Shown in pieces: positions 1-7,182 of a DNA stretch of 55,698 bases (within the stretch, counting starts at the first letter, position 1; the number at the start of each line of letters is the position of its first letter). The position numbers were made by a program, and so were the translations under genes. Origin of the DNA: Cytobacillus firmus DS1 (GTDB lineage: Bacteria > Bacillota > Bacilli > Bacillales > Cytobacillaceae). Location: positions 1-55,698 of the forward strand of contig NZ_APVL01000023.1 in NCBI RefSeq assembly GCF_000565285.1, written 5' to 3'. The notes below the pieces were generated by a model. That model had not been told where the DNA came from and did no database searches. It was given only the letters and a program-made list of their open reading frames with translations.

Positions 1-10
1 TATCAGATGA

Positions 11-580
11 TTAATAAAAAAGAAACATATCCCTTCTCCGGTGATTATGAATGCAGATGATGGACGCAGCCGACCTGCGAAATGCCTCTTTAAAGACCTC
101 TCTGGGATGGACGATCGAAGCGTTCAGGCTCCCAATAAAGATCGTCTGCTTATGAAGCACCTGATTCTTTGTATTTAAATAAAGGCATACAAAATGTTCC
201 TGAGACAAAAATCGCATTTCTTGCATGACATAATTTGCCCCATCCTCAGGCGAACGGATAATATATCTGTCATCATATGTGAGATTTGAAATCCTCCGGC
301 CAATCTCGACTGCTGCCAGCACTTGAATTGCCTTTGCCGATCCTATTCCTTTAATGGCCGTTATTTCATCCAGGGATGCATCCTTTAACAGACGGAGTCC
401 TTCAAAATGGGTAAGAAGCCTATTCGCTAATTGCAGTACTGATTCATCTTTCGTGCCAGTTCTGAGTAATATCGCTATCAGTTCGTGATTGGACAAGCCC
501 TGCGGACCAATTTGGACAAAACGCTCACGAGGACGCTCATCCTGAGGGAAATCTTTAATTAAAAGAGAATCTGTTTGCAT
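11..580 (-). pseudogene. radC: RadC-family JAB/MPN protein, broken at the C-terminus
   Basis: The first ~180 residues are an ordinary Bacillus RadC (UPF0758): N-terminal helix-hairpin-helix region with GIGSAKAIQ, then the JAB/MPN domain through SAASIICIHNH. Family members continue HNHPSGDPTPS..ED and run to about 225-230 residues. Here the frame changes right after HNH to RRRDMFLFY and stops, giving 189 residues. The downstream Ser and Asp of the JAMM metal site (HxH...SxxD) are lost. Two nucleotides out of frame, directly after HNH, the DNA reads PEKGYVSF; EKGY is how Bacillus RadC proteins usually end, so an internal frame-shifting deletion is likely. The start is supported by GGGAGGAAAG before the ATG. 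Position after maf and, presumably, before mreB is the normal B. subtilis order. Whether an inserted element lies beyond base 1 cannot be seen. Confidence 0.85.
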
Positions 581-632
581 ACTTTCCTCCCTAAACTCTA
601 GTGGTCAGGGAGCTGAAGATGAAAGAAGTATA

Positions 633-1205
633 TTAAGGAAGCGAATATCCCGCTTTCCTCAGTTCACGAACCGTCCTGGAGACAGGAAGGCCGACAACAG
701 AGAAATAATCTCCGCTTATATTTTTCACAAGCGTGCTGCCAATGCCTTGTATCCCATATGCCCCTGCCTTATCAAAGGGTTCACCGGTGCCAATATAAGA
801 GTTAATTTCTTCATCTGTTAACTCCCAGAACACCACATCGGTTTTTTCATAAAATGTAATTGCCTTTTTTTCAGGTGTCATGATGGATACACCTGTGTAA
901 ACAGAATGGGTGGTTCCAGACAGACTTTTCAGCATAGTGAATGCTTCCTTGCTGCTTTCTGGCTTTCCTAAAACATTGCCGTCCTTAACAACAACTGTAT
1001 CTGATCCAATTACATATGAATCAGGATGCTTAATAAATACAGCCTTTGCCTTTCTATGGGCAAGCTCCTTCACGATCTCTCCTGGTTTCAGCACTGGATC
1101 AAAAGTTTCATCGACATCACTGCTGGAGACTTTAAATTGCAAATGAAGATTTTCAAGAAGTTCTTTTCGCCGCGGGGAAGAAGAGGCTAAAATGAGGTTT
1201 TGCAT
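633..1205 (-). CDS. maf: Maf nucleoside triphosphate pyrophosphatase
   Basis: A 190-residue Maf/Ham1-fold protein of normal length. The family hydrolyses dTTP, UTP and modified nucleotides to monophosphates and is linked to septum formation and cell-division arrest in B. subtilis. Visible signatures are the N-terminal ASSSPRRKELL loop that binds the triphosphate, SDVDE, the central GSDTVV with its catalytic Asp, KPESSKEAF, and DKAGAYGIQG near the C-terminus. The start ATG follows AAGGTGAT. It lies 52 bases upstream of radC in the same direction, the usual pairing in Bacillus, so the two are probably co-transcribed. Nothing looks damaged. Confidence 0.96.
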   Translation of the reverse strand: MQNLILASSSPRRKELLENLHLQFKVSSSDVDETFDPVLKPGEIVKELAHRKAKAVFIKHPDSYVIGSDTVVVKDGNVLGKPESSKEAFTMLKSLSGTTHSVYTGVSIMTPEKKAITFYEKTDVVFWELTDEEINSYIGTGEPFDKAGAYGIQGIGSTLVKNISGDYFSVVGLPVSRTVRELRKAGYSLP

Positions 1206-1309
1206 ATAATCACCTTACCTTTATTGTATCAAATTGGGAGATACAGGTTAATCGTATCAAAAAAATGCCATACAAACAATTTTAAAGCAGTAATTTACGA
1301 TATTTTTAT

Positions 1310-1548
1310 CGCAGTCTAACGGTCAGTAAGACCCCCACTTCAAGACTCAGAGAAATCAAAAGAGGATAAGCGGGGGTCAAACTGCCCGTAAATGGTGAGA
1401 TACAGTGAAACTTGCCGGAGCGCAGGCAGAGGCTTAGTTGAACCAATCCGGTTCGTAGTGTCGATTGATCGAAGCGCTAGCGGAGATCTTAGCGACCCTA
1501 GAACGCGACTAACAATCAGTGGGGATAAGGAAAACCCCCACTGATTGA
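1310..1548. repeat. Structured non-coding repeat bounded by two hairpins
   Basis: This 240-base block fills most of the maf-spoIIB gap and has no convincing reading frame. Its left side folds as an 11-bp stem (1330-1340 with 1368-1378, G-rich arm GCGGGGGTC). Its right side is a perfect 12-bp stem (1513-1524 with 1536-1547). The same 12-base word with two differences, CTAACGGTCAGT and CTAACAATCAGT, occurs at 1316-1327 and 1509-1520, so both ends begin alike. GC is higher than in the flanks. Paired C5/G5 hairpins recall the ends of IS200/IS605-type elements or Bacillus bcr-type repeats, but this is resemblance only. Confidence 0.55.
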
Positions 1549-1590
1549 AGTTTCAATTTATCATAAAATATCGAATAATGACAAAAAGAA

Positions 1591-1621
1591 AGAGTCTGTC
1601 TAAATTTCCCGAACAGACTCT
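1591..1621 (-). terminator. Terminator after spoIIB
   Basis: Perfect 9-bp stem AGAGTCTGT / ACAGACTCT with a 13-base loop. Read on the minus strand it is followed by TTTCTTTTTG. It lies about 70 bases beyond the spoIIB stop codon. Confidence 0.75.
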
Positions 1622-1689
1622 GCTTAGTATGTGATATTTCCCAGAAAATATTCGAATCGGATAACATTATGGCACAATATGCCGGGTCC

Positions 1690-2769
1690 TTACTGCCCGC
1701 CTGACTGAAGCAGTGACTGGTAAGCTGCAAGAAACCCCAGCAGGTGCTCCTGAATTTTACCAGCTGCTGCAGCATCACCTGACTGCTGGTATGTGTCTAT
1801 TTGCTTTGAAGCATTTAATAGTTCTTCTCTAACTGAAATCAGGCTTTCATTTTGAATTTGACCCGCCTGCAGTTCATTCACTGTCTTGATGCGGCTTTCT
1901 ATTTTCTCAGCCGTTTCTGGAGTTATAGAGCTGCCGAGAGAGGCACTGGCTGCACCTTCTGAAAGGCTTTGAAATAAAGCTGGAGCAATTTCAGCCAATT
2001 TTTTCTCTTCGGCATTTACCCCTTCAATTGCTTTACCTTCAAAGGCAACTTCTTTTGCAAATACGTCAATTCCTTCGCTTTTTAGATCGGCGCCTATTTC
2101 TTTGGCCTCCTCAAGGCTGCCTGATACCCCTAAAAAAAGAAAAGTTTGTTCTCCCATTTTTATGGATTGGCTATAAACCCCTTTTTGAGAATTTGCTTCC
2201 TCAATTTGCTGTGCTGCTTCACTGTTTGAAAAAACGCCGCCTTGAACTACGTATGTTGTAATTGTTTCTAAATCTGCTGCTGCCGAAGGTGTCTGCTGAT
2301 TTGCTGCCGCCGGTTTTTCATTAATTGGAGGAACCGCAGTTTCAGCTGCCTGATCTGTAAATACCAGCTTCAACATGATGAACCCGAAGCTGGTCCCCAG
2401 CAGGACAGCAAAAAAGACAGCAAGAAAAATGGATGTTAAGATTCCTTGCTTATTCCTGCCCCGAAATTTCCCGGCCAGTGTACTCAGGCCATTCTTAGCT
2501 GTTGATTTAGGAGGAGCTGCTATTTTATATTCCTTTATATCCACATCTTCCGTTTCCTCAGGCAGAATCCAGTCAAAGCTGTCATCCGCCTCTTTGCCGG
2601 CCGCTGTTTGTATGGAAGCGAAGAATTCAGTTTGTTCCTGTTTTTTCTGGCTATCCAGCTGTCTCAGATCCCATGATTTCCCCTTCTTTTCTTCCTTTTT
2701 CTCCTGAAACGGACGGTCCTTGCCATTTATCTTAATCGTGATTGTTTTTTCACTTTTAGGCTTGTCCAC
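1690..2769 (-). CDS. spoIIB: SpoIIB-like SPOR-domain sporulation protein
   Basis: A 359-residue single-pass membrane protein. Residues 1-110 are cytoplasmic, charged and low in complexity; one transmembrane helix follows GRNKQGIL (about 112-135); then a proline/alanine linker; then a SPOR-type repeat domain (about 170-250, TTYVVQGGVFSN...AAQQIEEANSQKG) of the kind that binds denuded septal glycan. The C-terminal ~100 residues are helical. B. subtilis SpoIIB is 332 residues with the same layout, lies between maf and comC, and helps septal peptidoglycan thinning during engulfment. The start is GTG, preceded by AAGGGAGG. A strong terminator (2835-2859) separates it from the pilus operon, so it should have its own promoter in the 65 bases between. 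Confidence 0.88.
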   Translation of the reverse strand: MDKPKSEKTITIKINGKDRPFQEKKEEKKGKSWDLRQLDSQKKQEQTEFFASIQTAAGKEADDSFDWILPEETEDVDIKEYKIAAPPKSTAKNGLSTLAGKFRGRNKQGILTSIFLAVFFAVLLGTSFGFIMLKLVFTDQAAETAVPPINEKPAAANQQTPSAAADLETITTYVVQGGVFSNSEAAQQIEEANSQKGVYSQSIKMGEQTFLFLGVSGSLEEAKEIGADLKSEGIDVFAKEVAFEGKAIEGVNAEEKKLAEIAPALFQSLSEGAASASLGSSITPETAEKIESRIKTVNELQAGQIQNESLISVREELLNASKQIDTYQQSGDAAAAGKIQEHLLGFLAAYQSLLQSGGQ

Positions 2770-2834
2770 ATCTCATCCTCCCTTCCGCACCGTTACCTGA
2801 ATTGTTTTCATCCTAACATAATGAAAAAAAAAAA

Positions 2835-2859
2835 TAACAAGACTTTTGTCGTCTTGTTA
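2835..2859 (-). terminator. Strong terminator ending the pilus operon
   Basis: Perfect 9-bp stem TAACAAGAC / GTCTTGTTA with a 7-base loop, followed on the minus strand by eleven T. It closes the minus-strand pilus gene series and insulates spoIIB. Confidence 0.9.
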
Positions 2860-2897
2860 CGGAAGGATTTCGTCAAATTTTTCATTCGGATTTTTGA

Positions 2898-3344
2898 CTA
2901 ATTCTCAGTAATGAAATCTGGATCCAGTTTATTTATGGGAATACCTTCATTGCCATTTGAATAGCATAAACTCCGTTTTTCTCCTTTAAAGCAAACAGCC
3001 GTTATCGATTTTCCGCTGACAACAGCATAGGTACTCTCCGAAGGCTGCAGAAGATTCTTTGTATCAGGGTCCCTGATGGGATCAATGAAGTCAGCATCAG
3101 CGAGCATTAAATATGTTACTTTTTCCGGCAGGATACTTCCGCTGATCATTTCTTTTCTTATATAAAGATCCGCTGATTCTTTTAATGCAAGAGCATTTCC
3201 CACAAAAGCCTGGTCTTTTACTCTTTGAACGACATTATTAACTGAAATGACGGCAATTAAAGCAATGATGCCTAATATGACTATGACGGCCAGCACTTCA
3301 ATCAATGTAAATCCCTTATGGTTTAGTCTAGCAGCAGTTATCAT
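2898..3344 (-). CDS. Type IV prepilin-like protein (second pilin)
   Basis: A 148-residue class III signal-peptide protein. After a short basic leader (MITAARLNHKG) comes the pilin signature FTLIEVLAVIVILGIIALIAV, with predicted cleavage after Gly11, Phe at +1 and Glu at +5. The mature protein would be ~137 residues. The C-terminal half has a Cys pair (AVCFKGEKRSLCYS) that could form a disulfide loop, and a DPIRDPDTKNLLQPSESTYAVV segment resembling the globular part of Gram-positive pilins. It is the last gene of the pil series, 26 bases after pilO. It could be an alternative major pilin or a minor pilin. GAGAGGTC precedes the ATG. Confidence 0.88.
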   Translation of the reverse strand: MITAARLNHKGFTLIEVLAVIVILGIIALIAVISVNNVVQRVKDQAFVGNALALKESADLYIRKEMISGSILPEKVTYLMLADADFIDPIRDPDTKNLLQPSESTYAVVSGKSITAVCFKGEKRSLCYSNGNEGIPINKLDPDFITEN

Positions 3345-3370
3345 ATACTAGACCTCTCTTCGTTTTCTTT

Positions 3371-4162
3371 TTAAGGTGTTTGATTATCCTCCTCAGCCTC
3401 CAGTTCAGAGAAGCTGCTTAATGGATTTCTTTTATTGGATATTCTCGGAGTATCCAAAGGCGGGAGCTCCTCCTGAAGCTCTGCCAATTCAGGGTAGTAA
3501 TAGGCTTCAATCGCCATTTCAAATTCCACCATCTGGTCTTCCTGCATGACACTCACAATTTCATCAAAGCCCGTATATTTCAAACTTTCCACCTTAAGGA
3601 CCCTCTTTAAATCCAATAAATTCTTAATGAAACTTTCCATCTCAAAATAAGTATCTGCCTGCCCGTTTAGGACAATCGAAACCTTTTTTATGCCGTTCGG
3701 CAGCTTCTCTTCTATCAATGGATCTGTTCCTGAGTTTTCTTTCGAATCCTCCGTTTCAGGCTCATTCTCAGAATTTTCTTCTTGAGGCTGACTTTCTTCC
3801 TCTTCAGAAAGGTCGATTTCTTCATCACTTTCGGTGCCATTCATCTTCATTTCTATGATATTAACGTCTGAAATAATTTCAGATTTTTCGATACCTAAAA
3901 GAAGCTGATCGAGAAGCCTTTTAACAGGAACCTGCTTTTGAAGTTCAACCGTACTCAATACGGTCTGCTCATTCAGCTGCTGAAGATTATTCTCAATTAT
4001 GGTTAATTGCTGAGTGGCCATTTTCAGCTCAGACTGCTTCCTGTCGATTTTTTCGTTCACCGGTTTAATAAAGAGATAATAACTTCCAAAAGCTATTCCC
4101 GCTATTAAAACCAATGCAAGCAAAACAAATACAAGCTGCTTTTTGGAAATTTCCCGGTTCAC
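3371..4162 (-). CDS. pilO: PilO-like type IV pilus inner-membrane protein
   Basis: A 263-residue bitopic protein: short cytoplasmic tail, one transmembrane helix (about 10-32), a coiled-coil stretch (KIDRKQSELKMATQQLTIIENNLQQL), a long acidic linker rich in Glu and Ser (about 108-150), and a C-terminal ferredoxin-like domain beginning KKVSIVLNGQADTYFEMESFIKNLLDLKRVLKVESL. This matches PilO, which with PilN links cytoplasmic PilM to the pilus machine. The GTG start overlaps the pilN stop as GTGA, indicating translational coupling. The acidic linker is longer than in Proteobacterial PilO. Identification rests on gene order plus domain layout. Confidence 0.85.
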   Translation of the reverse strand: MNREISKKQLVFVLLALVLIAGIAFGSYYLFIKPVNEKIDRKQSELKMATQQLTIIENNLQQLNEQTVLSTVELQKQVPVKRLLDQLLLGIEKSEIISDVNIIEMKMNGTESDEEIDLSEEEESQPQEENSENEPETEDSKENSGTDPLIEEKLPNGIKKVSIVLNGQADTYFEMESFIKNLLDLKRVLKVESLKYTGFDEIVSVMQEDQMVEFEMAIEAYYYPELAELQEELPPLDTPRISNKRNPLSSFSELEAEEDNQTP

Positions 4163-4818
4163 GGAGAATCAGCTCCTTCCCCTTGCCGTGCGGAGGAATC
4201 CTTATCCTCTGTACCTTTGGCTTCATCCATTTCGGCGGCTTCATTAAGTAATGCCGGGTTAACTCTTAATTCATATTCTGCATAATATCTTGGCTGTATG
4301 TTTGCCTGTTTTCTAAGTTCTGCTGCTTCGTCTTTTAAGATGTCTGCAGTTTTAGCTTCGCTTATAATCGCTTCATCAATCCACGGCAATTCTGTCAGAT
4401 TATGCAAATAATAGGCGGCCTCGCTTTTCGCGTCAAATTGAACAATCTGTTTGACTCTATTTTCTTCATCCAGCTCAAACTCAATCACGAACCCGCGTTC
4501 AGGAAGAAGTCTGGTTATCTGTTCCATAAGGAAGACTAATTCGAAAGGCTGCCTTTCTGCCCATTCAATGGCAATTTTCAGCTCATCTGCCGCATCGGAA
4601 GATTGATATTCTGTAAGCTTAGCCTGCTGAGCTTCAAGAATTTCATTTGTCTGGGTTATTCTTTTCTCAATTTGAAGAAGCTCAGTATTTTTCTTTTCGA
4701 CTGTTAAAAACACAAACAAGAATGCAGCAATAAGCAAGACAACAATAATACCTAAAGCAATATAGATGTTTTTAGACCTTTTTTCCCTTTGAGGAAGAAG
4801 ATTAATGTCAACCTGCAT
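4159..4818 (-). CDS. pilN: PilN-like type IV pilus assembly protein
   Basis: A 219-residue bitopic protein beginning MQVDINLLPQREKR. The INLLP motif in the short cytoplasmic tail is the known PilM-docking peptide of PilN. A transmembrane helix (about 20-42) and a coiled coil (TELLQIEKRITQTNEILEAQQAKL) follow, then a small alpha/beta domain with the typical VFLMEQITRLLP segment. The C-terminal 25 residues are acidic and probably disordered. It lies 3 bases after pilM and overlaps pilO by 4, so pilMNO is one translationally coupled unit. Confidence 0.9.
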   Translation of the reverse strand: MQVDINLLPQREKRSKNIYIALGIIVVLLIAAFLFVFLTVEKKNTELLQIEKRITQTNEILEAQQAKLTEYQSSDAADELKIAIEWAERQPFELVFLMEQITRLLPERGFVIEFELDEENRVKQIVQFDAKSEAAYYLHNLTELPWIDEAIISEAKTADILKDEAAELRKQANIQPRYYAEYELRVNPALLNEAAEMDEAKGTEDKDSSARQGEGADSP

Positions 4819-4821
4819 GAG

Positions 4822-5817
4822 CTATCCCTCTTTTAAGCCAAGTCCAATATTCACATGGAAAGCCGAATGCTTCAGCAGCTCATACTGTCCGCTGTTCAGG
4901 CAGTCCCGGAAAGAAACAACTGGCACTTCCATTCTGTTTTTTATATCCCAATGAATTTTTTCAAGCCATGGGTGGTCACCGGTTACGATGATTCTGCTAA
5001 TTTGGCGCTGCCCCTGATTTAATGAATACCGGAAAAAATTCATTACTTTTTCAAAATCATTATAAATATCCAATAGGGGATGCAGCACTTCTTCTTCTTT
5101 GCCGCTGTATTCTATCTTCTTTTCTCCATTAGGCGCTGCTGCTGTTCCCCACTTGCTGAGATCTGTTTCAATCGCAATGTTTCTCATAAATACCGGTATT
5201 TCTGATTCGAAAATGCTGCACACTGCAGAATTCAGGTCAATCTGAATGAGCATGATAGCTTCTGATTGCTGTTCTTCAAAATAGCTGGAATAAAGACGAT
5301 ACAGTGCGAGAGAAGAGATATCTGCAGCTGCAGGACGAAGTTTGGCATCCTCGAATAGTTCGGTATATTCCATGACAATTTCTTCAGGAGCAGCGAACAG
5401 CAGAATTTCGGATGAATCCTTCTGATTAGAACTGAGAACATGATAATCAAAAACAGGCTCTTCAAAAGGCAGATGTATGCTGGTGCCGAGTTCCATATAT
5501 AAATACCCTTTAATCTCATCTTCCTGGACATCCCCCGGTATGGTCAGCTTTCTCAAAACAATAAAGGGATCAGGTACAGTAAAATATACCTGCCTGTTTT
5601 TTATTTTCCACTCATTGACGCATTCTTCAAGGATAAGGGCAAGTGTATCATAATCCAGGATCTTCCCATCCTTAATAATCCCCGGCGGCAGAAACCGTTC
5701 ATCCCATTTTGCCAGATCCAAATCACGCTGATTTTTCAGTTCTGCATAACGAATAACATGGTCTTTGATAATTAAACTTACATGCTTTTTTTTTCCGGGA
5801 AGAAATCGCATTGCCAT
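4822..5817 (-). CDS. pilM: PilM-like actin-fold pilus assembly ATPase
   Basis: A 331-residue cytoplasmic protein with the PilM/FtsA-like layout: N-terminal VSLIIKDHVIRYAELKN strand pair, VYFTVPDPFIVLRKLTIP, EIKGYLYMELGTSIHLPFEEPVFDYHVL, the AADISSLALYRL helix, and an ISRIIVTGDHPWLEKI segment near the C-terminus. In type IV pilus systems PilM binds nucleotide and the PilN tail, connecting the membrane alignment complex to the motors. It is slightly shorter than Thermus or Pseudomonas PilM (~350-375). The first ATG is preceded by AAGGAG. A hairpin upstream (5861-5891) separates it from comC. Confidence 0.9.
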   Translation of the reverse strand: MAMRFLPGKKKHVSLIIKDHVIRYAELKNQRDLDLAKWDERFLPPGIIKDGKILDYDTLALILEECVNEWKIKNRQVYFTVPDPFIVLRKLTIPGDVQEDEIKGYLYMELGTSIHLPFEEPVFDYHVLSSNQKDSSEILLFAAPEEIVMEYTELFEDAKLRPAAADISSLALYRLYSSYFEEQQSEAIMLIQIDLNSAVCSIFESEIPVFMRNIAIETDLSKWGTAAAPNGEKKIEYSGKEEEVLHPLLDIYNDFEKVMNFFRYSLNQGQRQISRIIVTGDHPWLEKIHWDIKNRMEVPVVSFRDCLNSGQYELLKHSAFHVNIGLGLKEG

Positions 5818-5860
5818 GATGAAAAACTCCTTATTTATGTTAGATTTGCCTAGGGAAAAA

Positions 5861-5891
5861 TAAGAGCCGGAATAGTCCAGCTCTTATTTCA
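5861..5891 (-). terminator. Intra-operon terminator or attenuator between comC and pilM
   Basis: Stem AATAAGAGC / GCTCTTATT around a 13-base loop, followed on the minus strand by a T-run (CTCTTATTTTTCCC). It lies just past the comC stop and upstream of pilM, so it could reduce pilMNO expression relative to pilA/comC. Confidence 0.65.
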
Positions 5892-5905
5892 AAATGTCAT
5901 GCCCT

Positions 5906-6658
5906 TTATAGGAATGAATGAAAATACCACTCAATTATTTCTCTGCCGTAAAAATAAGCCAGTAAAGTCCCAATCCCTATGAATGGGCCAAAAGGGATAG
6001 GCTTGCCTTTTTGAACAATTCCTAGAATCATGCCAAGGCCGCCAAGGGCTGCCCCGAACAAAGTTGCCAGAAAAAATGAAAGTAAAACAAGCTTTACACC
6101 CAAAGCAATGCCGATGACGGCATACAGCTTGATATCTCCACCGCCCATTCCGCCTTTGCTGATTACTGCTATCAGCAAGAGGAGGAAGAAACCGAGTGCT
6201 GCACCTGCTAAGCTGTCCCACCATGGGGAGAGCGGTAGGAAAATGCGTTCTGCTATTAAGACAGCAGCAAAAAACAGCAAAACCTGATCCGGAATGATCA
6301 TATATTTGACATCAGAAACAAACACAATGATTACAAGAGAAATTACCGTCCAGGCAACAAACAATTCAGCAGTCCAGCCCATAATCAGCGGAGCTGCGGC
6401 AAACAAGATTCCCGTGGAAAGCTCAACAGCCGGATATAAGGCTGAAACCGGCGCCTTGCAGCGCCGGCACTTTCCGCCAAGAAACATATACGATAAGACC
6501 GGAACAAGTTCCAGAGGTGATAGAGTATGCTTACAGTGCGGGCAATGGGACCGCGGTGCTGCGATTGACTGGTTTTGTGGAATTCTTAGGCCTGCTACGT
6601 TGTAGAAGGAGCCTAGGATTGTTCCAAGTAAAAAAACCTGGGTGTAAAATAGTAACAT
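5906..6658 (-). CDS. comC: Prepilin peptidase (A24 aspartic protease), ComC/PilD
   Basis: A 250-residue polytopic membrane protein. The cytoplasmic loop (about 30-75) carries two CxxC pairs (CPHCKHT and CRRCKAP) that bind zinc in bifunctional prepilin peptidase/N-methyltransferases. The A24 catalytic aspartates are visible in VSDVKYMIIPDQ and in GGMGGGDIKLYAVIG (GxGD-type). About seven hydrophobic segments follow. It should cleave the leader before the +1 residue of all five prepilins here and presumably the ComG pseudopilins. In B. subtilis comC stands alone between spoIIB and folC; here it keeps that neighbourhood but is surrounded by pilus genes, 9 bases after the major pilin gene. Confidence 0.95.
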   Translation of the reverse strand: MLLFYTQVFLLGTILGSFYNVAGLRIPQNQSIAAPRSHCPHCKHTLSPLELVPVLSYMFLGGKCRRCKAPVSALYPAVELSTGILFAAAPLIMGWTAELFVAWTVISLVIIVFVSDVKYMIIPDQVLLFFAAVLIAERIFLPLSPWWDSLAGAALGFFLLLLIAVISKGGMGGGDIKLYAVIGIALGVKLVLLSFFLATLFGAALGGLGMILGIVQKGKPIPFGPFIGIGTLLAYFYGREIIEWYFHSFL

Positions 6659-6667
6659 TATCTAAGA

Positions 6668-7078
6668 TTAATTCCCACTAAACTTTAGAAGATCGTCTTC
6701 CGTTATAGAAGTATCCTCATCACTTTTTGCGGCAATATTTCCACCATTGTGGTTCTTAAGGGTGTATGTGAATTTTCCCTCTGAGTCTTTTCCTACAGTT
6801 ACAATATAAGAAGTGTCATCCACTTTTTCTAAATATGATTTTAGATTATCATGAGTCAAATTCTGAGTAGCTGGATTAGTTGTAATATATAATTTAGCAG
6901 CATTCACAATTTGGACTGCTTCTGCAACTTGAGCATCTTTCTTTGTCTTATTAATCAACCCACCAATACTCGGCACCGCAATCGCCGCAATAATCCCCAA
7001 AATAACAATAACAGCAAGCAATTCAATTAACGTCAAACCTTTTTGATCTTTAAGTCTTTTCCTTAAATTCTTAAGCAT
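6668..7078 (-). CDS. pilA: Major type IV pilin candidate
   Basis: A 136-residue prepilin from the ATG at 7078, chosen because GGGAG lies 7 bases upstream; a longer frame starting TTG at 7096 would run through that ribosome site. The leader MLKNLRKRLKDQKG is basic; cleavage after Gly gives LTLIELLAVIVILGIIAAIAV with Glu at +5. The rest is a compact Lys/Asp/Asn-rich C-terminal domain (YLEKVDDTSYIVTVGKDSEGKFTYTLKN) without cysteines, typical of small Gram-positive major pilins and resembling ComGC. Its own promoter candidate and strong ribosome site, plus placement between pilC and comC, support high expression as the main subunit. Confidence 0.9.
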   Translation of the reverse strand: MLKNLRKRLKDQKGLTLIELLAVIVILGIIAAIAVPSIGGLINKTKKDAQVAEAVQIVNAAKLYITTNPATQNLTHDNLKSYLEKVDDTSYIVTVGKDSEGKFTYTLKNHNGGNIAAKSDEDTSITEDDLLKFSGN

Positions 7079-7127
7079 TTTTTCTCTCCCTTTCAAACTA
7101 TTAGTTTATTTTACTTATTATGGTACT

Positions 7128-7133
7128 ATTATA
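7128..7133 (-). promoter_or_regulatory. Candidate -10 element for pilA
   Basis: TATAAT on the minus strand about 50 bases upstream of the pilA start, in the 104-base pilC-pilA gap. No clear -35 is seen, so this is suggestive only. Confidence 0.4.
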
Positions 7134-7182
7134 CTAAAACCAATTTCTAATAACAGTCGAATTTTTTACTATTTTGTAAATA

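Noticed and set aside
1509..1778. Minus-strand frame overlapping the start of the spoIIB 3' region
   Set aside because: It overlaps the spoIIB end in another frame and crosses the terminator and repeat hairpins.
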